Of a stretch of DNA of 64,000 nt, positions 8,152 through 16,247 are shown in pieces (positions within the stretch are counted from its first letter, which is position 1; every line of letters starts with the position of its first letter). The stretch spans positions 1 to 64,000 of the forward strand of contig JAQGJU010000094.1 of the NCBI GenBank assembly GCA_028290465.1, written 5' to 3'. Made by a program: the position numbers and the translations under genes. This DNA is from Xanthobacteraceae bacterium. GTDB taxonomy: Bacteria > Pseudomonadota > Alphaproteobacteria > Rhizobiales > Xanthobacteraceae. The notes beneath the pieces are model-generated. The model was not told the origin of the DNA, searched no databases, and saw only the letters and a program-made list of their open reading frames with translations.

Positions 8152-9693
8152 ATGGACGGGAATGAGCCTGAGACGTCTGGGTCGAGTTGGTATGCGGCCA
8201 CGGCGGTGTCGGTGCCGGAGCGGCCGCATCTGACGATCGATCAAGACGTCGATGTCTGCGTGATCGGCGGTGGCTTGGCCGGCCTCACGGTGGCCCGTGA
8301 GGTCGCGAAGCGCGGCTGGTCGGTCGTTGTGTTGGAGGGCAGGCGCGTCGCCTGGAACGCGTCGGGTCGCAATTGCGGCTTCGTGCTGCCGGGTTTCGCC
8401 GAGCGTCTCGATGCGCTGGTCGAGCGAGTCGGCCTCGATACCGCGAAGGCAATGTGGAAGCTGTCCGAGGCCGGTGTCACTTATGTGCGAGATACGATTC
8501 GCGACACCGGAATGGCGGGCGTCGAGCCGGCCGCGGGCTGGCTCGACGTGTCCAAGACCGATGATGGCGACGCGCTGCTCGCGCATATCCGTCTGCTCAA
8601 CGAGGTGGGCGCCAACATCGAGGGCTGGCCAATCGAGCAGGTGCGCGCGAGCCTCAAGACTTCGCGCTATTTTCATGCGGTGCATTACCCGACCGCGTTC
8701 CATATCCATCCGTTGAATTATGCGCTGGGCCTCGCGGCCGCGGCCGAAGCCGCCGGCGTGAAGATTTTCGAAAATTCGCCGGCGCTGTCGATCGATCCGG
8801 CCGGCGTGCGCAAGCGCGTCATCACGCCATCGGGCCGGGTGCGGGCCGCGCAGGTCGTGCTGGCCGGCAATGTGCATCTCGGCAGCCTGATGCCGCGCCT
8901 GTCCGCGACACTGGTGCCGGTCACCACCTATGTCGGGGTGACGGCCAAGCTCGGCGCGAAGCTGAGCGATGCCGTCGCCTATGCGGGCGCGGTCAGCGAT
9001 TCCGAATATGCCGATAATCATTATCGTGTCGTCGACGGCGACCGGCTGATGTGGGCTGGCCGCATGACGACCTGGGAGCGCGAGCCGCGCCGCTATGCGA
9101 AGACGCTGGCAGCCGATATCCGGCGGCTCTATCCGCAACTCGGCAAGGTCGAGATGGAGCATGTCTGGAACGGCACGCTCGGCCGCACCGTGCACCGCAT
9201 GCCGCAGATCGGCGAGTTGCAGCCCGGACTTTATGTCGCCAGCGGTTTCGGCGGCCATGGCATCAACACCTCGGCGATGGCCGGCGAACTGATCGCGCGC
9301 GCTATTGTCGAGAACGATCCGACGTGGCGGCTGTTTTCGGGCTACGAGTTGATCTGGGCCGGCGGTCCGGCGGGGCGTTTTGTCGCGCAAACCAGCTATT
9401 GGGCCCGCCGGATTGGCGAACGCTTCGGCGCCGACCGCGCGCACCGGCGCGAGGTGGCGCTGCAGGCCGACGAGGAAGCCGACACGGCCGCCGAAGCGCC
9501 GGATGAGGCCCCCATCGCACCCGAGCCGCCGGTCGAAGCCGCCCGGACTGTGGCCGAACAGACACCTGAGCCGAAAAAAGCGACCGAGAATCGCGGCCCG
9601 AAATCGCGGCGCCGCAAAAAGGACGCCACCACGGCCAATACATCGACTTCGTCAGATCGGACTACCGCTGCGCCGGACGAGCAGGTGATTTGA
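8152..9693 (+). CDS. FAD-dependent amine oxidoreductase, PuuB-like, with long basic C-terminal tail
   Basis: 513 residues of the DAO/glycine-oxidase fold. The N-terminal dinucleotide motif DVCVIGGGLAGLTVAREVAKRG (GGG at 39-41) is followed by NCGFVLPGF and the C-terminal FAD closure GLYVASGFGGHGINTSAMAGELIARAI. Overall order resembles gamma-glutamylputrescine oxidase (PuuB), so an amine substrate is an inference. The last 80 or so residues are low complexity: Ala/Pro/Glu-rich, then KSRRRKKD, then Thr/Ser-rich, which is not part of the enzyme fold. ATG 8152 is chosen over TTG 8131 because of GGGGA just upstream. Confidence 0.82.
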   Translation: MDGNEPETSGSSWYAATAVSVPERPHLTIDQDVDVCVIGGGLAGLTVAREVAKRGWSVVVLEGRRVAWNASGRNCGFVLPGFAERLDALVERVGLDTAKAMWKLSEAGVTYVRDTIRDTGMAGVEPAAGWLDVSKTDDGDALLAHIRLLNEVGANIEGWPIEQVRASLKTSRYFHAVHYPTAFHIHPLNYALGLAAAAEAAGVKIFENSPALSIDPAGVRKRVITPSGRVRAAQVVLAGNVHLGSLMPRLSATLVPVTTYVGVTAKLGAKLSDAVAYAGAVSDSEYADNHYRVVDGDRLMWAGRMTTWEREPRRYAKTLAADIRRLYPQLGKVEMEHVWNGTLGRTVHRMPQIGELQPGLYVASGFGGHGINTSAMAGELIARAIVENDPTWRLFSGYELIWAGGPAGRFVAQTSYWARRIGERFGADRAHRREVALQADEEADTAAEAPDEAPIAPEPPVEAARTVAEQTPEPKKATENRGPKSRRRKKDATTANTSTSSDRTTAAPDEQVI

Positions 9694-9798
9694 ACTGTCG
9701 GTCGGACATGGTAACTTTACGCCAACCGCGCTGCGGTAGGTTCGTGGATGGCGCCGGAAGCGGCACGTCCTGGCGCGCGAATGAAGAGGGGGTTTCGC

Positions 9799-10620
9799 AT
9801 GCGGTTTTCCTTGGCCTCGGTTTTGATCCTGCTGACGCCCGTCGCGGCGTCCGCGGCCGATGTGGCCTACAAGGCGCCGATGTACAGCCCGGCCCCTGCT
9901 GCCGGCTGGACCGTGACGCTGGGCGTCGAGGGTCGTGCGTTACCGTCCTATGATGGCGCCGACAGCACCGATTTCACCGCGTTTCCGGTGTTCCAGATCC
10001 GCCGCGCCGGCACCAATGCCAAATTCCGCAGCCCGCGCGATGGCTTCGGCTTCGGCCTGTACGAGACCAACAATTTCCGCATCGGCCCGGTCGGCAAGCT
10101 GGTGCGTCCGCGCAAGGACGGCGACCACGACGATCTGCGTGGGCTCGGCGATGTCGGCTGGACGCTAGAGGCCGGCCTGTTCGCCGAATATTGGTGGACG
10201 CCGTGGCTGCGCACCCGCGGCGAAATCCGCAACGGCATCGGCGGTCATCATGGCCTGGTCGGCGATTTGACGGCCGACGCCGTCTATCAGGTCGCGCCGG
10301 CTTGGACGCTGTCCGGCGGCCCGCGCATGACGCTGGTGTCGGGCAGCGCGGTCGATCCGTATTTCAGCGTCGACGCGGCACAGTCGCTGGCCTCGGGCCT
10401 GCCGGTGTACGACGCCAAAGGCGGCTTGCGCTCGGTCGGCCTCGGCACGCAGTTGCGCTACGAGGTCACCCCGCAATGGGGCACCTACGTGTATGTCGAG
10501 TATGAGCGGCTGGTCGGCGATGTCGCGGATTCGCCGCTGGTCGCGTTGCGCGGCTCGGCCAATCAGACCACCGTCGGCGCCGGCATCACCTACTCGTTCG
10601 ACGTCGCGCTGCCGTTTTGA
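9799..10620 (+). CDS. MipA/OmpV family outer-membrane protein
   Basis: 273 residues from ATG 9799 (AGGGGG upstream), with signal peptide MRFSLASVLILLTPVAASA. The mature chain is a beta-barrel with alternating strands: WTVTLGVEGRALPSYDGADSTDF, DGFGFGLYETNNFRIGPVGKL and a C-terminal strand ending in Phe (GAGITYSFDVALPF). This is the MipA/OmpV pattern. In E. coli MipA scaffolds murein synthesis; in alphaproteobacteria the role is mostly untested. A perfect hairpin follows the stop. Confidence 0.85.
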   Translation: MRFSLASVLILLTPVAASAADVAYKAPMYSPAPAAGWTVTLGVEGRALPSYDGADSTDFTAFPVFQIRRAGTNAKFRSPRDGFGFGLYETNNFRIGPVGKLVRPRKDGDHDDLRGLGDVGWTLEAGLFAEYWWTPWLRTRGEIRNGIGGHHGLVGDLTADAVYQVAPAWTLSGGPRMTLVSGSAVDPYFSVDAAQSLASGLPVYDAKGGLRSVGLGTQLRYEVTPQWGTYVYVEYERLVGDVADSPLVALRGSANQTTVGAGITYSFDVALPF

Positions 10621-10638
10621 GAACGAACGACTGTCGCA

Positions 10639-10666
10639 AGGTGTCGTCTAAGTAAAGACGACACCT
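10639..10666 (+). terminator. Hairpin after the MipA/OmpV gene
   Basis: An 11-bp perfect stem AGGTGTCGTCT / AGACGACACCT with a 6-base loop, 19 bases after the stop. There is no T-tract, so intrinsic termination would be weak; it may instead stabilise the mRNA 3' end. Confidence 0.5.
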
Positions 10667-10696
10667 GATCCTGTGCATCGGCGCGGGGGAGGGCTG

Positions 10697-10828
10697 ATGC
10701 GCGGCTTCCGTTTCGTCGTCGTGTTTGTAGCACTGGCTGTACTTTTCAGCCGTGCCCCGATGTTCGGCGCCGATGTAGCGTCCGCACAAGAAATTCCAAA
10801 TTCACAAGTTTTGCGGTCGTGGGACTGA
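10697..10828 (+). CDS. Possible 43-residue secreted peptide
   Basis: A short frame with a strong ribosome-binding site (GGGGAGG four bases before the ATG). It encodes MRGFRFVVVFVALAVLFSRA, then a short tail ending NSQVLRSWD. The first part is a signal peptide or a single membrane helix, leaving about 15-20 mature residues. No family was recognised. It could be the surviving 5' end of a longer, frameshifted secreted protein, because the next 250 bases hold no clear gene in any frame. Confidence 0.4.
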   Translation: MRGFRFVVVFVALAVLFSRAPMFGADVASAQEIPNSQVLRSWD

Positions 10829-11156
10829 AGCGGCACGCCGATTCCGGTGCCATCTGCACCGGTGTCGGATTCTCGCTCGACGCTGCAAAGGCTCGGTGGG
10901 TGCTGAACCGGGCAACGGGCCGGGTGGAAGCGTCACGGTCCGCGACGCAGGCGACAACATTCTCCAGCCAACTCCTGTCGAAGTTGAGTTTGCGGATTCT
11001 CTGGGCGATGCCACTGCTCAATCAGTCATGGTTATGGCGCGCCGTGTCGAACAGATGCCTGCGCCAAAATCCTGCTGTCATGGCGGCGATAGGCCTTGAT
11101 GATGCTTGCCGGGATTGCGAACATCTGCAGACGCGCGATTTTGTCGAGGCCAGGAA
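10829..11156. other. Noncoding or degenerate stretch
   Basis: 328 bases between the possible small peptide and the glycosyltransferase gene. Open frames run through it in two phases but show no recognisable domain, no ribosome-binding site and no uniform codon bias. It could be gene remains or a long leader. No clear promoter or terminator was seen. Confidence 0.4.
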
Positions 11157-11810
11157 ATGGATGTTCACCGTAACGCCGGTCCGTCGGTTCTCATCCAATA
11201 CGCGACCGGCGACGAGCATACGCAGATGCTCGATGCCACGCGGGACATCCACCGTCGTTACTGCGAAAGATTCGGCATCGATTACTACGTTGAAGTGGAT
11301 GGCGAGCCGGACCGGCGCTCGGCCTTTTGCCGGAAGATCGGCCTGCTAAGGGAGATGCTCGCCAAGGGCTATCATAAAGCCGTTTGGCTCGACTCCGACG
11401 GCATCATCGTCGACGACAGCTACAATATATGCGACGCCGCAGGCTTTGGCGTCGCGGCGTGCGAATGCTTCGATTCACCGAGCATCCACCGGCACATCAA
11501 TACGGGCTTTCTCCTGTGCACGGCGCATCCGCAGGTCAACGAATTTCTCAAAGCGTGGGACGAGCATCCGATTATCGATCCGGTATGGCCCGATCAGACG
11601 ACCTTCATCGCGCTGATGGCGCAACGGCCGTACCGCGACATCCTCACCATCCTGCCCAATCGCTTCAATTGCCTGGAGCAGCACATGGAAGCCCATCCGG
11701 TGATCCGAGCATTTCACGGCGATCCGCAGCGTCTCGCCCGAATTCTAGAATGGGCGCGGCGCGTCACGGGCAAAGAGCTGCCGGTCAGCGCCCCTCTCTG
11801 CGCGACATGA
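11157..11810 (+). CDS. Putative GT-A-type glycosyltransferase (GMA12/MNN10-like)
   Basis: 217 residues from ATG 11157 (GAGG and AGGA upstream). The motif AVWLDSDGIIVD has D79-S80-D81, the metal-binding DXD of GT-A enzymes. It sits after SAFCRKIGLLREMLAKGYHKA, as in galactosyl-transferase GMA12/MNN10 proteins. INTGFLLCTAHPQVNEFLKAWDEHP and DQTTFIALM are further family landmarks, and the end has a His-containing AFHGD motif. The acceptor is unknown. Its last 26 bases overlap the 3' end of the convergent MoxR gene. Confidence 0.7.
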   Translation: MDVHRNAGPSVLIQYATGDEHTQMLDATRDIHRRYCERFGIDYYVEVDGEPDRRSAFCRKIGLLREMLAKGYHKAVWLDSDGIIVDDSYNICDAAGFGVAACECFDSPSIHRHINTGFLLCTAHPQVNEFLKAWDEHPIIDPVWPDQTTFIALMAQRPYRDILTILPNRFNCLEQHMEAHPVIRAFHGDPQRLARILEWARRVTGKELPVSAPLCAT

Positions 11811-12630
11811 ACGCCAGCCGCTCGAACAGGTGTACGTCCTGCTCGTTCTTGATCAGCGCGCCGTGCAGCGGCGGGATCAGTTTCTTCGGATCGCGCTCCT
11901 TCAAAGTTTCTGGGCCGATGTCCTCGACCATCAGCAGCTTCAGCCAGTCCAATAGCTCCGAGGTCGAGGGCTTCTTCTTCATGCCCGGCACTTCGCGGAT
12001 TTCGTAGAACAGCTTCAGCGCCTCGGCGACCAGGCGCTGTTTGATGCCCGGGAAATGCACGTCGATGATCGCCCGCATGGTGTCGGCATCGGGAAACTTG
12101 ATGTAGTGGAAAAAACAGCGGCGCAGGAACGCGTCCGGCAATTCCTTCTCGTTGTTCGACGTGATGATCACGACCGGGCGGCGGACCGCCTTGATGGTTT
12201 CGGAGGTCTCGTAGACGAAGAACTCCATGCGATCGAGTTCCTGCAACAGGTCGTTGGGAAACTCGATGTCGGCCTTGTCGATCTCGTCGATCAGCAGCAC
12301 CGGGCGCTCGGGCGCCACGAAGGCGTCCCACAATTTGCCACGCTTGATGTAGTTGCGGATGTCTTTGACCCGCTCGTCGCCGAGTTGGCTGTCGCGCAGC
12401 CGCGACACGGCGTCATATTCGTACAGGCCCTGCTGCGCCTTGGTGGTCGACTTAACGTGCCATTCGAGAAGAGGAGCCCCGAGCGCTTTGGCGATCTCGA
12501 TGGCCAGCACGGTCTTGCCGGTGCCGGGCTCGCCCTTGACCAGAAGCGGGCGCTCCAGGGTGATCGCCGCGTTGACGGCGACCTTCAGGTCGCCGGTCGC
12601 CACATAAGCCTCAGTGCCTTCGAACCGCAT
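11785..12630 (-). CDS. MoxR-family AAA+ ATPase
   Basis: 281 residues. Walker A is GEPGTGKT (33-40), Walker B PVLLIDEIDKAD, sensor 1 VVIITSNNEKELPDAFLRRCFFHYI with the arginine finger, then the small lid domain. MoxR proteins act as chaperone-like ATPases and normally pair with a von Willebrand factor A (CoxE-like) protein. Here no VWA gene follows: the downstream gene is convergent and overlaps by 26 bases. ATG 12630 is chosen (GAGGA six bases before) over an ATG four codons earlier. Confidence 0.92.
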   Translation of the reverse strand: MRFEGTEAYVATGDLKVAVNAAITLERPLLVKGEPGTGKTVLAIEIAKALGAPLLEWHVKSTTKAQQGLYEYDAVSRLRDSQLGDERVKDIRNYIKRGKLWDAFVAPERPVLLIDEIDKADIEFPNDLLQELDRMEFFVYETSETIKAVRRPVVIITSNNEKELPDAFLRRCFFHYIKFPDADTMRAIIDVHFPGIKQRLVAEALKLFYEIREVPGMKKKPSTSELLDWLKLLMVEDIGPETLKERDPKKLIPPLHGALIKNEQDVHLFERLAFMSRREGR

Positions 12631-12840
12631 GGAATTCCTCACGAATATGCCTTCCGCAAACTAGGGCAGGGACCAGGATGCCAGCAAGGCGCAATTGGCA
12701 CCTAGTTGACCTGATCCCGCCCAAGGCCTTGATCGCGTAATCGTGAGGTCGATTTTGAGGTCGCTCTGTAACGAAATCAGCCCGATCCCCGTATCTCGGG
12801 CATGATCCACCCACCATTCATCCCCCATCGAGGTAATGCC

Positions 12841-13449
12841 ATGCGGCGTTTTGGGCTCGGCCTAGGACTTCTCCTGCTCGCCATGCTGGGCGCCAGCGCC
12901 CAGACCGCCACCCCGGAGCCGGCGGCCGGGCAGGCCCGTGCCATCTTCGCGGGCGGCTGCTTCTGGTGCGTCGAATCCGATTTCGACAAGGTGCCGGGCG
13001 TGCTCAGCACGACCTCCGGCTATATCGGCGGCAGCAAGGAAACCGCGACCTACAATCAGGTCTCGTCCGGTGCCACCGAGCATATCGAGGCGGTCGAGGT
13101 GGTCTACGACCCGGCCAAGGTGACCTATCAGAAGCTGCTCGATTATTTCTGGCGGCATGTCGATCCGCTGACCAAGGACGCGCAGTTCTGCGACCACGGC
13201 CGGCAGTACCGGACCGCGATCTTCACCCACGGCGAGGAGCAGAAAAGCCTGGCGGACGCCTCGAAGAAGCAGGTCGAGGGCCTGCTGGAAGGCAAGGTCT
13301 ACACCGAGATCAAAGCCGCCGGGCCGTTCTACGTGGCCGAGGAATACCACCAGGATTACTATGTGAAAAACCCGGCGAAGTACAAATTCTACCGCTGGAA
13401 TTGCGGCCGCGATCAGCGCGTCGAGCAGGTCTGGGGTGGAAAAAAATGA
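12841..13449 (+). CDS. msrA: Periplasmic peptide methionine sulfoxide reductase A
   Basis: 202 residues from ATG 12841, with a signal peptide (MRRFGLGLGLLLLAMLGASAQ). The enzyme reduces the S-epimer of methionine sulfoxide. The catalytic motif GCFWCVE has Cys40, followed by GYIGG, the DPLTKDAQFCDHGRQYRTAIF block and a Cys near the end (RWNCGR) as the resolving candidate. The signal peptide points to the periplasm, where it would repair envelope proteins. Its stop overlaps an ATGA. The next gene encodes a secreted MsrB, so the two form a periplasmic repair operon. Confidence 0.93.
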   Translation: MRRFGLGLGLLLLAMLGASAQTATPEPAAGQARAIFAGGCFWCVESDFDKVPGVLSTTSGYIGGSKETATYNQVSSGATEHIEAVEVVYDPAKVTYQKLLDYFWRHVDPLTKDAQFCDHGRQYRTAIFTHGEEQKSLADASKKQVEGLLEGKVYTEIKAAGPFYVAEEYHQDYYVKNPAKYKFYRWNCGRDQRVEQVWGGKK

Positions 13450-13484
13450 ACCGGTCTCCGAACTCTCAAAACCAGGAGCGAACC

Positions 13485-14000
13485 ATGGTCGATCGACGCC
13501 GTATTGTCACCGCGGCCGCGGGCGGAGCCGCGGCGCTTGCCGCGTTTCTCGGTCTTCGCGCCAGCCAGAGCGACGCCGCGACGGAGAGGGGCACGTTTGA
13601 GGTCCAGAAGTCCGAAGCCGAGTGGAAGCAGATGCTGACCCCCGCGCAGTTCGACGTGCTGCGCAATCACGGTACTGAACGGCCGGGCTCCAGTCCGCTG
13701 GACCGGGAAAAGCGCAAGGGCACCTTCGCGTGCGCCGGTTGCGATCTGCCGCTGTTCGGCTCGGAGACCAAATTCGACAGCGGCACCGGCTGGCCGAGCT
13801 TCTTCCAGCCGCTGCCGAACGCGGTCGGCACCACAAAGGACAGCACGCTGTTCATGACCCGCACCGAGGTGCATTGCCGGCGTTGCGGCGGCCATCTCGG
13901 CCATGTGTTTGAGGACGGGCCGAAGCCGACCGGGCTGCGCTACTGCATGAACGGCGTGGCGATGAAGTTCCAGCCGGCGCCGGCCGCCGGGCCGGCGTAA
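13485..14000 (+). CDS. msrB: Tat-exported peptide methionine sulfoxide reductase B
   Basis: 171 residues from ATG 13485 (AGGAG six bases upstream). It begins with a twin-arginine-like signal (MVDRRRIVTAAAGGAAALAAFLG). The MsrB domain has zinc-site pairs CAGC and CRRC, the block DSGTGWPSFFQPL and the catalytic cysteine in GLRYCMNGVAMKF. It reduces the R-epimer, complementing the MsrA encoded 35 bases upstream. Tat export fits a zinc enzyme folded before export. A frame from ATG 13446 would bury the Tat signal. Confidence 0.92.
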   Translation: MVDRRRIVTAAAGGAAALAAFLGLRASQSDAATERGTFEVQKSEAEWKQMLTPAQFDVLRNHGTERPGSSPLDREKRKGTFACAGCDLPLFGSETKFDSGTGWPSFFQPLPNAVGTTKDSTLFMTRTEVHCRRCGGHLGHVFEDGPKPTGLRYCMNGVAMKFQPAPAAGPA

Positions 14001-14060
14001 CGCCCGCTAAATCGATAGGAGATCCCGGCAAATCCTGCCGGGACTAGGCAGAACCACACC

Positions 14061-14093
14061 GGGGGCGTCCGTCAGGGCGCCCCCTATTTTTTT
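14061..14093 (+). terminator. Intrinsic terminator after msrAB
   Basis: Stem GGGGGCG / CGCCCCC with a 10-base loop, followed by TATTTTTTT. It is a classic intrinsic terminator and separates msrAB from the flagellar island. Confidence 0.85.
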
Positions 14094-14124
14094 GTAAACA
14101 TCTGAAAATAAACAATTATTTCTC

Positions 14125-14139
14125 TGGCACGCGGCTTGC
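14125..14139 (+). promoter_or_regulatory. Sigma-54 promoter of flgE
   Basis: TGGCACGCGGCTTGC has the invariant GG and GC ten bases apart and the consensus TGGCAC and TTGC elements. It lies 81 bases before the flgE ATG. This agrees with RpoN control of hook genes in other alphaproteobacteria. Confidence 0.85.
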
Positions 14140-14219
14140 GATGAGACTCCCGACAGTGCGGCCGATCAATCGGCGACAACCGGTGGCCGCCCCCGGATCG
14201 CAGTTGGAGAGATAAAGTC

Positions 14220-16211
14220 ATGGGTATCTTCGGCGCTTTGACCACCGCGGTAACGGGGTTGCGTGCGCAGGCGTTCGCGCTTCAGAACGTTTCGGGCAAT
14301 ATCGCGAACTCGCAGACCACCGCGTTCAAGCGCATGGATACGAGCTTCGTCGATCTCATTCCGGATGAAGCGCCGAGCCATCAGCTCTCCGGCAACGTGA
14401 CCGCGAACTCGCGCCAGACCAACACGGTGCAGGGCGACATCCAGAACGCCTCAATCGGCACCTACATGGCGATCAACGGCGACGGCTTCTTTGTCGTCGG
14501 CAAGGCTTCCAGTTTCACCGACGGGCGGCCGGTATTCGACGGCGTCGACCGCTTCACACGTCGCGGCGATTTCGGGGTCGACAAGAACGGCTACCTGGTC
14601 AACGGCGCCGGCTACTATCTGATGGGTATTCCGGTCGATGCGACCACCGGCAACCTGGTCGGCAGCGTGCCGCAGACCCTGCAATTCCAGAACGACTTCC
14701 TGCCGGCCCAGGCGACCAGCACGGTCGAATATCGCGCCAACCTGGCGCGCTATCCGTTGACGCAGGCACACGACACCGCCGTGCCGCGGTCCGAACTGCT
14801 CAATCCGGCGACGTTCCAGGCCAACCCGTCGGCCGGCCCCAACGCGGCCGCGAAGATCCTGGGATCGGGCGGCGCGCTGCTGCCTGATGCGCCGGCGATA
14901 CTAACCGGCACCACGGTACTGCCGACCACCACCACCAATGCCGGCACCATTACGATCAACGGGCAAGCCGTCGTTTTCGCCGCCGGCCGAACGCCGGCCC
15001 AGATCGTCAGCGACATCACTGCTGCCGCGCCCCCCGGCGTTACCGCAACATTGAACAGCGCCGGCCACCTCGTGCTGACGAGCGGTGATGCCGATACCCA
15101 GGTAGTCATCGCCAGTTCCGCGACCGCCCTGATGGCCGAACTCGGGGTTTCCGTCGGCACCACCCAGCCGACCAATTTGCTGACGCAAAGTTCGGTCGCA
15201 CAGGGCCAGACCCTCGACGTCACGATCGGCCTCGCCACCACGAGCATCATCTTCGGCACAGGTGCCGGCGAAGTATCGACGCTGAACGAACTCAACGGCG
15301 TCAACGGCCTGGGAGGCCTGACCGGCGGCATCGGGTCGGTCAACACCGGCAATGGCAACATCACCATCACGGCTTCAAATCCGTCCGAGACCATTACGAT
15401 CTCCGGTACCGCCGACGAGAAGAAATTCGGCATCCTGACCACAACGGCGCTGCCCTCGAACGGCACGGTGGTGGCGAGCGACGTCAGTACGTTCCTCAAT
15501 CAATCGCTCGGTGGCGGCGCGATCACGGCCTACGACATCTCCGGTTCGCCGGTGAATATCCAGATGCGCTGGGCCAAGATGGACTCGTCCCTCTATGGCG
15601 GCACCGACGTCTGGAATCTGTTTTATCAGACCAATTCGGCGGCCACCGGCAGCCAGCCTGCTTGGCAGAACGTCGGCATCAACTACACCTTCGGCCAGAA
15701 CGGCCAGATGAATCCGCTGGTTGCCAACGTGTCGTTGACCAACGTCACGGTCGACGGTATCGCGCTCAACACCATCAATCTGGTGCACGGCTCCGGCGGC
15801 ATCACGCAGTTCGCCGATCCGAACGGCAACATCCAGGTCAACATGCTGCAGCAGAACGGCTTCCCGGCCGGCGAATTGCAGACCGTCGCGGTCAACGACA
15901 AAGGCCGCGTGGTCGGCTCGTACTCGAACGGCCGCACCATCGATCTTGCGGAGATCACGCTGGCCAATTTCAGCGGCGCCAACTTCCTCAAACGTATCGA
16001 CGGTGGCGCCTTCGAGGTGACCGACGAATCCGGCACCGCGGTGTACGGCGCATCGGGCAAGATCATCGGCTCGTCGCTGGAAGGCTCCAATACCGACATC
16101 GCCGACGAATTCACCAAGCTGATCGTGACCCAGCAGGCCTATTCGGCCAACACCAAGATCATCACGACCAGCAACCAAATGATCCAGGATCTGCTGAACA
16201 TGCTGCGCTGA
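14220..16211 (+). CDS. flgE: Flagellar hook protein FlgE
   Basis: 663 residues; polymerises to form the hook. The N-terminal rod/hook signature MGIFGALTTAVTGLRAQAFALQNVSGNIANSQTTAFKR and the C-terminal helix EFTKLIVTQQAYSANTKIITTSNQMIQDLLNMLR form the D0 core. The middle (about 235-417) carries an inserted beta-rich segment with GTITINGQAVVF, TNLLTQSSVAQGQTL and IIFGTGAGEVSTLNELN. The same order of motifs recurs in the FlgL protein encoded nearby. It is the first gene of flgE-flgK-flgL, under a sigma-54 promoter. Confidence 0.93.
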   Translation: MGIFGALTTAVTGLRAQAFALQNVSGNIANSQTTAFKRMDTSFVDLIPDEAPSHQLSGNVTANSRQTNTVQGDIQNASIGTYMAINGDGFFVVGKASSFTDGRPVFDGVDRFTRRGDFGVDKNGYLVNGAGYYLMGIPVDATTGNLVGSVPQTLQFQNDFLPAQATSTVEYRANLARYPLTQAHDTAVPRSELLNPATFQANPSAGPNAAAKILGSGGALLPDAPAILTGTTVLPTTTTNAGTITINGQAVVFAAGRTPAQIVSDITAAAPPGVTATLNSAGHLVLTSGDADTQVVIASSATALMAELGVSVGTTQPTNLLTQSSVAQGQTLDVTIGLATTSIIFGTGAGEVSTLNELNGVNGLGGLTGGIGSVNTGNGNITITASNPSETITISGTADEKKFGILTTTALPSNGTVVASDVSTFLNQSLGGGAITAYDISGSPVNIQMRWAKMDSSLYGGTDVWNLFYQTNSAATGSQPAWQNVGINYTFGQNGQMNPLVANVSLTNVTVDGIALNTINLVHGSGGITQFADPNGNIQVNMLQQNGFPAGELQTVAVNDKGRVVGSYSNGRTIDLAEITLANFSGANFLKRIDGGAFEVTDESGTAVYGASGKIIGSSLEGSNTDIADEFTKLIVTQQAYSANTKIITTSNQMIQDLLNMLR

Positions 16212-16247
16212 CGCAGTCCGCCTTTCGCGTAACCCAACGGGTCTTCG

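Noticed and set aside
10829-11156. Frames in two phases (for example from 10819 and 10896) as genes
   Set aside because: No ribosome-binding site, no domain and inconsistent composition; kept only as a noncoding or degenerate stretch.
12693-12710. TTGGCACCTAGTTGAC as a sigma-54 promoter for msrA
   Set aside because: Spacing is one base short and the -12 GC is absent.
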